Shown one piece after another: positions 1-9,350 of a stretch of 11,204 nt of DNA. A program made the position numbers and the translations under genes. The number at the start of each line of letters is the position of its first letter. Position 1 is the first letter of the stretch. The notes beneath the pieces are model-generated. The model saw only the letters and a program-made list of their open reading frames with translations, was not told the origin of the DNA and searched no databases. The stretch comes from Propionibacterium sp. (GTDB lineage Bacteria > Actinomycetota > Actinomycetes > Actinomycetales > Actinomycetaceae), in the NCBI GenBank assembly GCA_030460725.1, contig JAKECL010000023.1, forward strand, positions 1 to 11,204, written 5' to 3'.

Positions 1-22
1 GTGGGGGGACAACGGCCGTAAG

Positions 23-68
23 GCGGTGTGGGGGCCGGGTGGCCGGCAGGCCCGGGCCCCCACACCGC
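23..68 (-). terminator. Probable rpoBC transcription terminator
   Basis: A perfect 14-pair inverted repeat joins GCGGTGTGGGGGCC (23-36) with GGCCCCCACACCGC (55-68), with further pairing GGG/CCC (37-39 with 51-53) towards the loop. It lies about 140 bases after the rpoC stop. No U-tract follows on either strand, so it would be a GC-stem terminator of the kind often seen in Actinobacteria. The sequence before it (1-22) shows nothing recognisable. Confidence 0.55.
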
Positions 69-146
69 ATTCTCACTGTCCGGTCCGACACCCCGCACCC
101 GACGGCCCACGCACTCGCCCAACTGCGCACCCGAGGGCGCTGCCAG

Positions 147-208
147 GACGGACTTCGCGCCGAAACAGGACGGACTTCGGCGAGAAAGGGGACGGACTTC
201 GGAAGGGG

Positions 209-212
<4 letters not shown>
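147..212. repeat. Three-copy 22-base tandem repeat after rpoC
   Basis: The 11-base core GACGGACTTCG occurs at 147-157, 169-179 and 191-201, so the period is exactly 22 bases. The second halves of the units are less alike: units 1 and 2 agree at 16 of 22 positions. The third unit runs into the rpoC stop codon. In the transcript each copy reads CGAAGTCCGTC. Function is unknown. Confidence 0.75.
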
Positions 213-4108
<3,896 letters not shown>

Positions 4109-4260
4109 GGTTTGACTCCTTGATGTAGTAACACCGGTTCCAGCGAATGAGGTCTGCCCACGCCGCCGCTGGAGCGGGGCGGGTTCCCCGCGGGGACCAC
4201 CCGCCGCTCAGGTCCCCAGGGGGGACGAGGGCGACCGGGGTGGTCCCTCGCGGAACCGAC
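4109..4260 (-). other. Hairpin-rich rpoB-rpoC spacer
   Basis: The 152-base spacer contains several inverted repeats. GCGGGT/ACCCGC (4179-4184 with 4199-4204) surrounds the palindrome TCCCCGCGGGGA (4185-4196). GTCCCC/GGGGAC pairs 4212-4217 with 4221-4226. CGAGGG/CCCTCG pairs 4226-4231 with 4245-4250, with an inner ACC/GGT. A 7-base repeat CGGTTCC/GGAACCG (4135-4141 with 4252-4258) could close the whole spacer. There is no U-tract and no convincing promoter, so cotranscription of rpoB and rpoC with an RNA-level role for the structure is the simplest reading. The AAGGAG ribosome site of rpoC lies at its end. Confidence 0.5.
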
Positions 4261-7200
4261 TCAGAGTGCGTCGATGGAGGAGGCCGCGTTGGGACGGGCG
4301 TCGAGGGTGATGCCCAGGTCCTCCCGGGCGTCGAACTCCTCGTCGTCGTCACGCAGGTCGATCGTGTTGCCTGCGGCGTCGAGGGCCTCGACGTTCAGGC
4401 ACAGCGACCGCATCTCCTGGATGAGGACGCGCAGGGACTCGGGGATCCCGGGCTCGGGGATGTCCTCGCCCTTGACGATCGCCTCGTAGACCTTGACCCG
4501 GCCCGTCGTGTCATCGGACTTGATCGTGAGCAGTTCCTGGAGCGCAAAGGCAGCGCCGTAGGCCTCCAGTGCCCAGACCTCCATCTCGCCGAAACGCTGG
4601 CCACCGAACTGGGCCTTGCCGCCCAGGGGCTGCTGCGTGATCATCGAGTAGGGGCCCGTGGAGCGGGCGTGGATCTTGTCGTCGACCAGGTGGTGCAGCT
4701 TGAGCATGTAGGCGTAGCCCACGGCGATCGGGTAGGGGAAGGGTTCCCCGGAGCGACCGTCGAAGAGGCGCGCCTTGCCGGTGTCGTCAGTGAGGGTGTC
4801 ACCGTCGCGGTTCGGGCGGATGTTGCGCAGCAGCCCGGCCAGTTCCTCGGCGTCCATGCCGTCGAAGACGGGGGTGGCGACCAGGGTCTCCGGGTCCACC
4901 ACCACGCCCTCCTCGGGCAGGACCGTTGCCCAGTCCTCGCCGGCCTCGCGGGCCTTGGTGGCATCCCAGCCCTGGTGGGCAAGCCATCCGAGGTGGTACT
5001 CCAGCACCTGGCCGACGTTCATGCGCCCGGGCACGCCCAGGGGGTTGAGGATGATGTCCACGGGGGTGCCATCCGCCAGGAAGGGCATGTCCTCCTGGGG
5101 CAGGATCTTGGAGACGACACCCTTGTTCCCGTGGCGTCCCGCCATCTTGTCGCCCACCGTGATCTTGCGTCGCTGGGCGACGTAGACACGCACGGTCTGG
5201 CGGACACCGGGGTTGAGGTCGTCCTCGTCGTCGTTGAACTCGCGCACGCCGATGACGATGCCCTCCTCCCCGTGGGGGACCCGCAGGGAGGTGTCGCGCA
5301 CCTCGCGCGCCTTCTCACCGAAGATGGCGCGCAGGAGGCGCTCCTCCGAGGTCAGCTCCGTCTCCCCCTTCGGGGTGACCTTGCCGACCAGCACGTCGCC
5401 CGCCTGGACCTCGGCGCCGATGCGGATGATGCCGCGCTCGTCGAGATCGGCCAGGGACTCCTCGGAGACGTTGGGGATGTCCCGGGTGATCTCCTCCTCG
5501 CCGAGCTTCGTCTCGCGGGCGTCGACCTCGTACTCCTCGATGTGGATGGAGGTCAGGACGTCGTCCTCCACCACGCGGCGCGACAGGATGATCGCGTCCT
5601 CGTAGTTCAGACCCTCCCAGGACATGTAGGCGACCAGGAGGTTCTTGCCCAGTGCGACCTCGCCGGAGGCGGTGGCCGGGCCGTCGGCCAGCACGGAGCC
5701 GACCTCCACGCGCGTGCCCTCGTCCACGATGACCCTCTGGTTGGTGCAGTTGCCGGGGTTGGAGCGCTCGAACTTCTCCAGGCGGTAGGTGTCGCGGCCG
5801 CCCTCGTCGGTGGTGACCACCACGAGGTCCGCGGAGACCTCGGTGACCACACCGGAGTGCTCGGCGAGCACCATCTCACCGGAGTCCTGGGCGGCGCGAC
5901 GCTCCATGCCGGTGCCCACCAGGGGGGCCTCGGTGGTCAGCAGCGGCACGGCCTGACGCTGCATGTTGGCGCCCATGAGGGCGCGGTTCGCGTCGTCGTG
6001 CTCCAGGAAGGGGATGAAGGCGGTTGCCACCGACACCATCTGGCGAGCGGAGACGTCCATGTAGTCCACGCGGGCGCGCGGGACCTCCGTGGGGTCGTCG
6101 CCGGCGACCCGGCACAGGATCTGCTCCTGGGCGAAGGTGCCGTCGGCGTTGAGCGGGGAGGAGGCCTGGGCGATGAAGTGCCCGATCTCGTCGTCCGCGG
6201 TGAGGTAGCGGACCTCGTCGGTGACGTGCCCGTCCTTGACGATCCGGTACGGCGTCTCGATGAAGCCGAAGGGGTTGATGCGCGCGAAGGTCGCCAGGGA
6301 TCCGATCAGGCCGATGTTGGGGCCTTCAGGGGTCTCGATGGGGCACATGCGCCCGTAGTGGGAGGGGTGGACGTCACGGACCTCCATACCGGCGCGGTCT
6401 CGCGAGAGGCCACCGGGGCCCAGCGCCGAGAGGCGGCGCTTGTGGGTGAGCCCGGAGAGCGGGTTGTTCTGGTCCATGAACTGCGAGAGCTGTGAGGTTC
6501 CGAAGAACTCCTTGATCGCGGCCACGACGGGACGGATGTTGATCAGGCTCTGGGGCGTGATCGACTCGGCCTCCTGCGTGGTCATGCGCTCACGCACGGT
6601 GCGCTCCATGCGGGCCAGACCCGTGCGGACCTGGGCCTGGATCAGCTCGCCGACCGCGCGGATGCGACGGTTGCCGAAGTGGTCGATGTCGTCGGGCTCC
6701 ACGCGCAGCTCGACAGCCTTCCCGCCGCGCAGGCCGGGGAAGGTCGTATCGCCCTTGTGCAGGGCCAGGAGGTACTTGATGGAGGCGACGATGTCCTGCT
6801 CGGACAGGGTCGAGGCCTTCGGATCGGCCTCCAGGCCGAGCTTCTTGTTGATCTTGTAGCGCCCGACCTTGGCCAGGTCGTAGCGCTTGTCGTCGAAGTA
6901 GAAGTTGTTGAGCAGGGCCTGACCGGCTTCCACCGAGGGCGGCTCGCCCGGGCGGATCTTGCGGTAGATGTCCTTCAGCGCCTCCTCCTGGGTCTGGACG
7001 GTGTCCTTCTCCAGGGTCTCCAGCAGGACGGGGTAGTCGGCGAACTCCTCGCGGATCTGCGAGTCGCTCATGCCGATGGCCTTGAGGAAGTGGGTGACGG
7101 GCTGCTTGCGCTTGCGGTCGATGCGCACGCCCACGGCGTCGCGCTTGTCGATCTCGAACTCCAGCCAGGCACCGCGACTGGGGATGACCTTGCAGCCGAA

Positions 7201-7740
7201 GATGTCCTTGTCGGAGGTGCGGTCGGAGGTGCGGTCGAAGTAGACGCCCGGGGAGCGCACGAGCTGGGAGACGACGACACGCTCGGTGCCGTTGATGATG
7301 AAGGTGCCGCGGCGCGTCATCAGGGGGAAGTCCCCCATGAAGACGGTCTGGGACTTGATCTCGCCGGTCTCGTAGTTCATGTACTCGGCCGTGACGTACA
7401 TGGGTGCCGAGTAGGTGTAGTCCTTGGCCTTGGCCTCCTCCACCGTGTACTTCGGCTTCTCGAGGCGGTGGTCACGGAAGGAGAGGGACATCGTCTGCGC
7501 GACGTCCTCGATGGGGGAGATCTCCTCGAAGATCTCCTCCAGGCCGGAGGTGTCGGGGACGTCGAAACGACCCGACGACTTCGCGGTCTCGACGCGGGCC
7601 TTCCATGCGTCGTTGCCCAGCAGCCAGTCGAAGCTCTCGGTCTGGAGACCGAGGAGGTTGGGAGCCTGGAGGGGCTCGCGGAGCTTCGCGAACGAGATGC
7701 GGGACTTGGGCTGGTGTGCAGTGGTGCTACTGGCAGCCAA
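4261..7740 (-). CDS. rpoB: DNA-directed RNA polymerase subunit beta
   Basis: This is the beta subunit of RNA polymerase, which makes up half of the active-site cleft and is the target of rifampicin. I place the start at a TTG codon, giving 1159 residues beginning (M)AASSTTAHQPKSRISFAKLREP. An AAGGA ribosome site sits 6 bases upstream. An in-frame GTG 12 codons earlier (7776) would give 1171 residues, but its ribosome site is poor and it adds residues I do not recognise from the family. Landmarks in TTG numbering are the rifampicin region around 413-441, the GDKMAGRHGNKG motif at about 863-874, and the C-terminal clamp/switch motif HHLVDDKIHARSTGPYS at about 1016-1032. Rifampicin-contact residues Asp423, His433 and Ser438 (E. 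coli D516, H526, S531) are wild type, so no common resistance change is present. A promoter of its own and read-through from rplL are both plausible. Confidence 0.99.
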   Translation of the reverse strand: MAASSTTAHQPKSRISFAKLREPLQAPNLLGLQTESFDWLLGNDAWKARVETAKSSGRFDVPDTSGLEEIFEEISPIEDVAQTMSLSFRDHRLEKPKYTVEEAKAKDYTYSAPMYVTAEYMNYETGEIKSQTVFMGDFPLMTRRGTFIINGTERVVVSQLVRSPGVYFDRTSDRTSDKDIFGCKVIPSRGAWLEFEIDKRDAVGVRIDRKRKQPVTHFLKAIGMSDSQIREEFADYPVLLETLEKDTVQTQEEALKDIYRKIRPGEPPSVEAGQALLNNFYFDDKRYDLAKVGRYKINKKLGLEADPKASTLSEQDIVASIKYLLALHKGDTTFPGLRGGKAVELRVEPDDIDHFGNRRIRAVGELIQAQVRTGLARMERTVRERMTTQEAESITPQSLINIRPVVAAIKEFFGTSQLSQFMDQNNPLSGLTHKRRLSALGPGGLSRDRAGMEVRDVHPSHYGRMCPIETPEGPNIGLIGSLATFARINPFGFIETPYRIVKDGHVTDEVRYLTADDEIGHFIAQASSPLNADGTFAQEQILCRVAGDDPTEVPRARVDYMDVSARQMVSVATAFIPFLEHDDANRALMGANMQRQAVPLLTTEAPLVGTGMERRAAQDSGEMVLAEHSGVVTEVSADLVVVTTDEGGRDTYRLEKFERSNPGNCTNQRVIVDEGTRVEVGSVLADGPATASGEVALGKNLLVAYMSWEGLNYEDAIILSRRVVEDDVLTSIHIEEYEVDARETKLGEEEITRDIPNVSEESLADLDERGIIRIGAEVQAGDVLVGKVTPKGETELTSEERLLRAIFGEKAREVRDTSLRVPHGEEGIVIGVREFNDDEDDLNPGVRQTVRVYVAQRRKITVGDKMAGRHGNKGVVSKILPQEDMPFLADGTPVDIILNPLGVPGRMNVGQVLEYHLGWLAHQGWDATKAREAGEDWATVLPEEGVVVDPETLVATPVFDGMDAEELAGLLRNIRPNRDGDTLTDDTGKARLFDGRSGEPFPYPIAVGYAYMLKLHHLVDDKIHARSTGPYSMITQQPLGGKAQFGGQRFGEMEVWALEAYGAAFALQELLTIKSDDTTGRVKVYEAIVKGEDIPEPGIPESLRVLIQEMRSLCLNVEALDAAGNTIDLRDDDEEFDAREDLGITLDARPNAASSIDAL

Positions 7741-7836
7741 AGGGGGTCCTTCCCAGAGGATCGAACATGCGCGCACGTGCGCCTGCGGCCCCTATCTGAC
7801 ACCGTCCACCCACGCTCAGCGCCGGTTTCGGCGTGG
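7741..7836 (-). other. rpoB leader region
   Basis: This is the untranslated stretch before rpoB. It contains an inverted repeat CCACGC/GCGTGG (7810-7815 with 7831-7836) overlapping a smaller CGCCG-GTTT-CGGCG hairpin (7820-7833). The two would compete, since they share bases 7831-7833. The AAGGA ribosome site of rpoB lies at 7747-7751, at the downstream end. Apart from this, the promoter candidates and the GC-rich repeats nearer rplL, I see nothing coding in the 7741-8154 gap. Confidence 0.4.
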
Positions 7837-7864
7837 TGGTACAGGTCACCTCGGGCACAGTCAA
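7836..7864 (-). promoter_or_regulatory. Candidate rpoB promoter, proximal
   Basis: A near-consensus -35 TTGACT (7859-7864) is followed after 17 bases by TACCAC (7836-7841), which is a poor -10 box. This could be a second rpoB promoter or an alternative reading of the distal one 40 bases away. Confidence 0.3.
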
Positions 7865-7876
7865 GCGCAAACAGTC

Positions 7877-7906
7877 ATGATATGGGCGTTCTCCCTCACC
7901 CCGCAA
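7877..7906 (-). promoter_or_regulatory. Candidate rpoB promoter, distal
   Basis: On the minus strand a -35-like TTGCGG (7901-7906) and a -10-like TATCAT (7877-7882) are 18 bases apart. A transcript would start near 7870 and carry a leader of about 130 bases before the rpoB TTG. The -10 match is good and the -35 match fair. A promoter of its own would let rpoBC be expressed despite the hairpins after rplL. Confidence 0.42.
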
Positions 7907-7988
7907 GGGCTGGGCGGTGATGTGTGCGGATTCACGAGGGCGGCCCCGCGTGGTGGCGCGTGTGGGAAGGCGCGGTCATGGTGCTCGA

Positions 7989-8150
7989 CCCCGTGCGTAC
8001 GTGGGCTCCTGGAAGGACGGAGGGGCCCCCGGGGCCCCACAAGTGGCCGGGGCCCCCCCCCCAACACACACGCACGGGGGGTGGAGATGGTGTGCGGGGC
8101 CCCCCCCCCCTGCCGGGGGCGGGGGGCCCCTGCGAAGAGCTCAGCTGAGC
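7989..8150 (-). terminator. Cluster of GC-rich inverted repeats after rplL (probable terminator or attenuator)
   Basis: The first 160 or so bases after rplL are packed with self-complementary sequence. There is a perfect 12-base palindrome GCTCAGCTGAGC (8139-8150). A 10-pair stem joins GGGGCCCCCC at 8096-8105 with GGGGGGCCCC at 8121-8130. A double GGGGCCCC palindrome lies at 8022-8038. A perfect 10-pair long-range stem joins 7989-7998 (CCCCGTGCGT) with 8070-8079 (ACGCACGGGG) and encloses that palindrome. Runs of 10 and 11 C lie at 8053-8062 and 8100-8110. No U-tract follows any stem, which is common for actinobacterial terminators. I infer partial termination or RNA processing between rplL and rpoB, as is known for the equivalent spacer in E. 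coli. Confidence 0.55.
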
Positions 8151-8154
8151 GGTG

Positions 8155-8538
8155 TCACTTGAGGGTGACGGTGCCGCCTGCAGCCTCGATCTCGGCCTTG
8201 GCCTTCTCGGCGTCTTCCTTCTTGGCGTTCTCGAAGACGGTCGAGGGAGCGCCGTCGACGAGGTCCTTGGCCTCCTTCAGGCCCAGGCCGGTGAGGGCCT
8301 TGACAGCCTTGACGACCGCGATCTTCTTGTCGCCGGAGGACTCGAGGACGACCTCGAACTCGGACTTCTCCTCGGCCGCATCGGCCTCGGCAGCGGGGGC
8401 GGCGGCGACGGCCACGGCGGCGGGGGCCGCAGCGGTGACGTCGAAGACCTCCTCGAACTGCTTGACGAAGTCGGACAGCTCGATGAGCGTCATTTCCTTG
8501 AAAGCTTCGATGAGCTCGTCAGCGGAGAGCTTGGCCAT
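8155..8538 (-). CDS. rplL: 50S ribosomal protein L7/L12
   Basis: L7/L12 is the multicopy protein of the ribosomal stalk; its dimers bind L10 and recruit translation GTPases. The chosen ATG gives 127 residues. The N-terminal dimerisation segment (about 1-32, MAKLSADELIEAFKEMTLIE) is followed by an Ala/Val-rich hinge (about 35-56). The globular C-terminal domain (about 58-127) contains EKSEFEVVLES, AVVKAVKALTGLGLKEAKDLVD and the end GGTVTLK. Another in-frame ATG lies three codons upstream, but the AGGAAGGA ribosome site directly abuts it. That site is correctly spaced only for the ATG used here, which also gives the canonical MAKLS start. The gene follows rplJ by 84 bases. Excess L12 over L10 is normally needed, and a hairpin in that gap could help set the ratio (inference). 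Confidence 0.99.
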   Translation of the reverse strand: MAKLSADELIEAFKEMTLIELSDFVKQFEEVFDVTAAAPAAVAVAAAPAAEADAAEEKSEFEVVLESSGDKKIAVVKAVKALTGLGLKEAKDLVDGAPSTVFENAKKEDAEKAKAEIEAAGGTVTLK

Positions 8539-8622
8539 GATTGGCATTCCTTCCTATTGGCCTGCTACGCGAGCAGATGGGGTGATGATGTCCGCGCACC
8601 GGGGTGTGCGGGGCCTGTCGCG
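8539..8622 (-). other. rplJ-rplL spacer with small hairpin
   Basis: This 84-base gap between rplJ and rplL contains an imperfect inverted repeat just after the rplJ stop: CCGCACACC pairs with GGTGCGCGG at 8592-8611, with one mismatch. No U-rich tail follows, so it is unlikely to be an efficient terminator. It could stabilise the rplL part of the message or be a processing site. The AGGAAGGA ribosome site of rplL lies at its downstream end. Confidence 0.4.
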
Positions 8623-9144
8623 TCAGGCCGCCTGCTCCTGCTTGTCGCGGAGGGCATCGATGGTGCGCACCGTCTTGGACGGCAGCGCGTTGAACATGTA
8701 CGCAGCCTGGGAGATCTTCGCCTTGAGGACCCCTGCGGCCTTGGCCAGCAGGACTTCCCGGGACTCCAGATCAGCCAGCTTGGTGACACCCTCGGCGGAC
8801 AGCGGTGCGCCGTCCATGGCGCCGGACTTCAGCACCAGTGCCGGGTTCTCCTTGGCAAAATCACGCAGCGTCTTGGCGGCCTCGACAGGCTCGCCGGAGA
8901 CGAATGCGATGGCGGTCGGACCGTTGAGGTCCGACTCCAGGAAGTCGAGACCGACCTCCTTGGCCGCCAACGCAGCCAGCGTGTTCTTCACCACGGCGTA
9001 GTGCGCACCTGCACCCAGTCCGCGTCGCAGCTGCTTGAGCTGCGCCACGGTCAGGCCGCGGTACTCAGTGAGCAGCACTGCGTCCGAGGCGCGGAAATGC
9101 TCCACGAGCTCGGCGACAGTTGCCACCTTGTCAGACCTCGCCAT
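8623..9144 (-). CDS. rplJ: 50S ribosomal protein L10
   Basis: L10 anchors the L7/L12 dimers to 23S rRNA at the base of the stalk and, in many bacteria, represses its own operon by binding the mRNA leader. The protein has 173 residues. The RNA-binding N-terminal domain shows TEYRGLTVAQLKQLRRGL (about 26-43) and the VVKNTL motif at about 51-56. The C-terminal helical region (about 125-165) binds L12. The start is ATG with a strong GGAAGGAGG ribosome site 3 bases upstream. The reading frame stays open further upstream to about 9675, but that part runs through the leader hairpins and into the preceding gene and has no family similarity. The gene is the first of the rplJ-rplL unit. The usual neighbours rplK-rplA are not immediately upstream; a glycosidase-like gene is there instead. 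Confidence 0.99.
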   Translation of the reverse strand: MARSDKVATVAELVEHFRASDAVLLTEYRGLTVAQLKQLRRGLGAGAHYAVVKNTLAALAAKEVGLDFLESDLNGPTAIAFVSGEPVEAAKTLRDFAKENPALVLKSGAMDGAPLSAEGVTKLADLESREVLLAKAAGVLKAKISQAAYMFNALPSKTVRTIDALRDKQEQAA

Positions 9145-9322
9145 GGTCCTCCTTCCGATGTGTGCCCGTCGCACCCGTGCAAGAAGCCCGACACGCAGGT
9201 GCGTGCCGGGCTCGGAAGTCCGTTCCCACCCCAGGGGGTGGACACTCACCTGCGTCGGCTGCTCCAGCACTTCGACCCGCGCATTGGCGGATGTCCGACG
9301 GTCTTTGGCAGGGCCGAGCCTA
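9145..9322 (-). promoter_or_regulatory. L10 leader (autoregulatory 5' UTR of rplJ-rplL)
   Basis: The 5' untranslated region of rplJ looks like the L10 leader known from Gram-positive bacteria and Actinobacteria, to which L10 (with L12) binds to repress its own operon. In the transcribed strand it contains GCCAAAGACCG, then a CGAAGTGCTGGAGCAG segment, then GACGCAGGTGAG. Next come a CCACCCC/GGGGTGG hairpin (9226-9241 region), GGAACGGACTTCCG, and a terminator-like hairpin before the ribosome site. Identification rests on position, the order of these elements and remembered leader sequences. A covariance-model search (Rfam L10_leader) would decide it. The boundaries are approximate. Confidence 0.7.
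9181..9212 (-). terminator. Attenuator hairpin in the rplJ leader
   Basis: In the transcribed strand, AGCCCGGCACGCA pairs with TGCGTGTCGGGCT over 13 pairs, one of them G-U. Positions 9185-9197 pair with 9200-9212, with a very short apical loop. The hairpin is followed at once by UUCUU-like bases. This is a good intrinsic terminator lying between the leader and the rplJ ribosome site. Because the preceding glycosidase-like gene has no terminator of its own, this hairpin probably also ends transcripts coming from that gene. Confidence 0.72.
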
Positions 9323-9346
9323 CCAGTGGGCACGCAGCGGCTCCAA
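9317..9346 (-). promoter_or_regulatory. Candidate housekeeping promoter of rplJ-rplL
   Basis: On the minus strand a -35-like TTGGAG (9341-9346) and a -10-like TAGGCT (9317-9322) are separated by 18 bases. Transcription would start around 9310, giving a leader of about 165 bases that contains all the L10-leader elements. The -35 box lies only 4 bases beyond the stop codon of the preceding gene. The match is fair by actinobacterial standards and the position fits well, but no experimental start is known. Confidence 0.5.
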
Positions 9347-9350
9347 GTCC

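Noticed and set aside
6395..6520. Possible rifampicin resistance changes in rpoB
   Set aside because: The key residues equivalent to E. coli D516, S522, H526 and S531 are all wild type.
7211..7234. A 12-base direct repeat in rpoB encoding DRTS twice, as a possible insertion
   Set aside because: The segment has the same length as the matching segment of other actinobacterial beta subunits (FDxTxDKxxDK type), so nothing is inserted; it reflects normal sequence drift.
7727..7768. A 13-codon ATG frame overlapping the rpoB start, as a possible leader peptide
   Set aside because: It is too short to judge, has no ribosome site of its own and no regulatory codon run. The nearby AAGGA serves the rpoB TTG.
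4147..7920. Plus-strand open frames of 782 codons (4147-6495) and 413 codons (6679-7920) opposite rpoB
   Set aside because: They are antisense shadows of rpoB with the same low-complexity, His/Leu/Val/Gly-rich composition and no domain or convincing ribosome site.
7917..8162. Plus-strand open frames of 74-81 codons in the rplL-rpoB gap
   Set aside because: They translate GC homopolymer-rich inverted repeats into Gly/Pro/Arg-rich low-complexity peptides and overlap the hairpin cluster; no domain or conserved start is visible.
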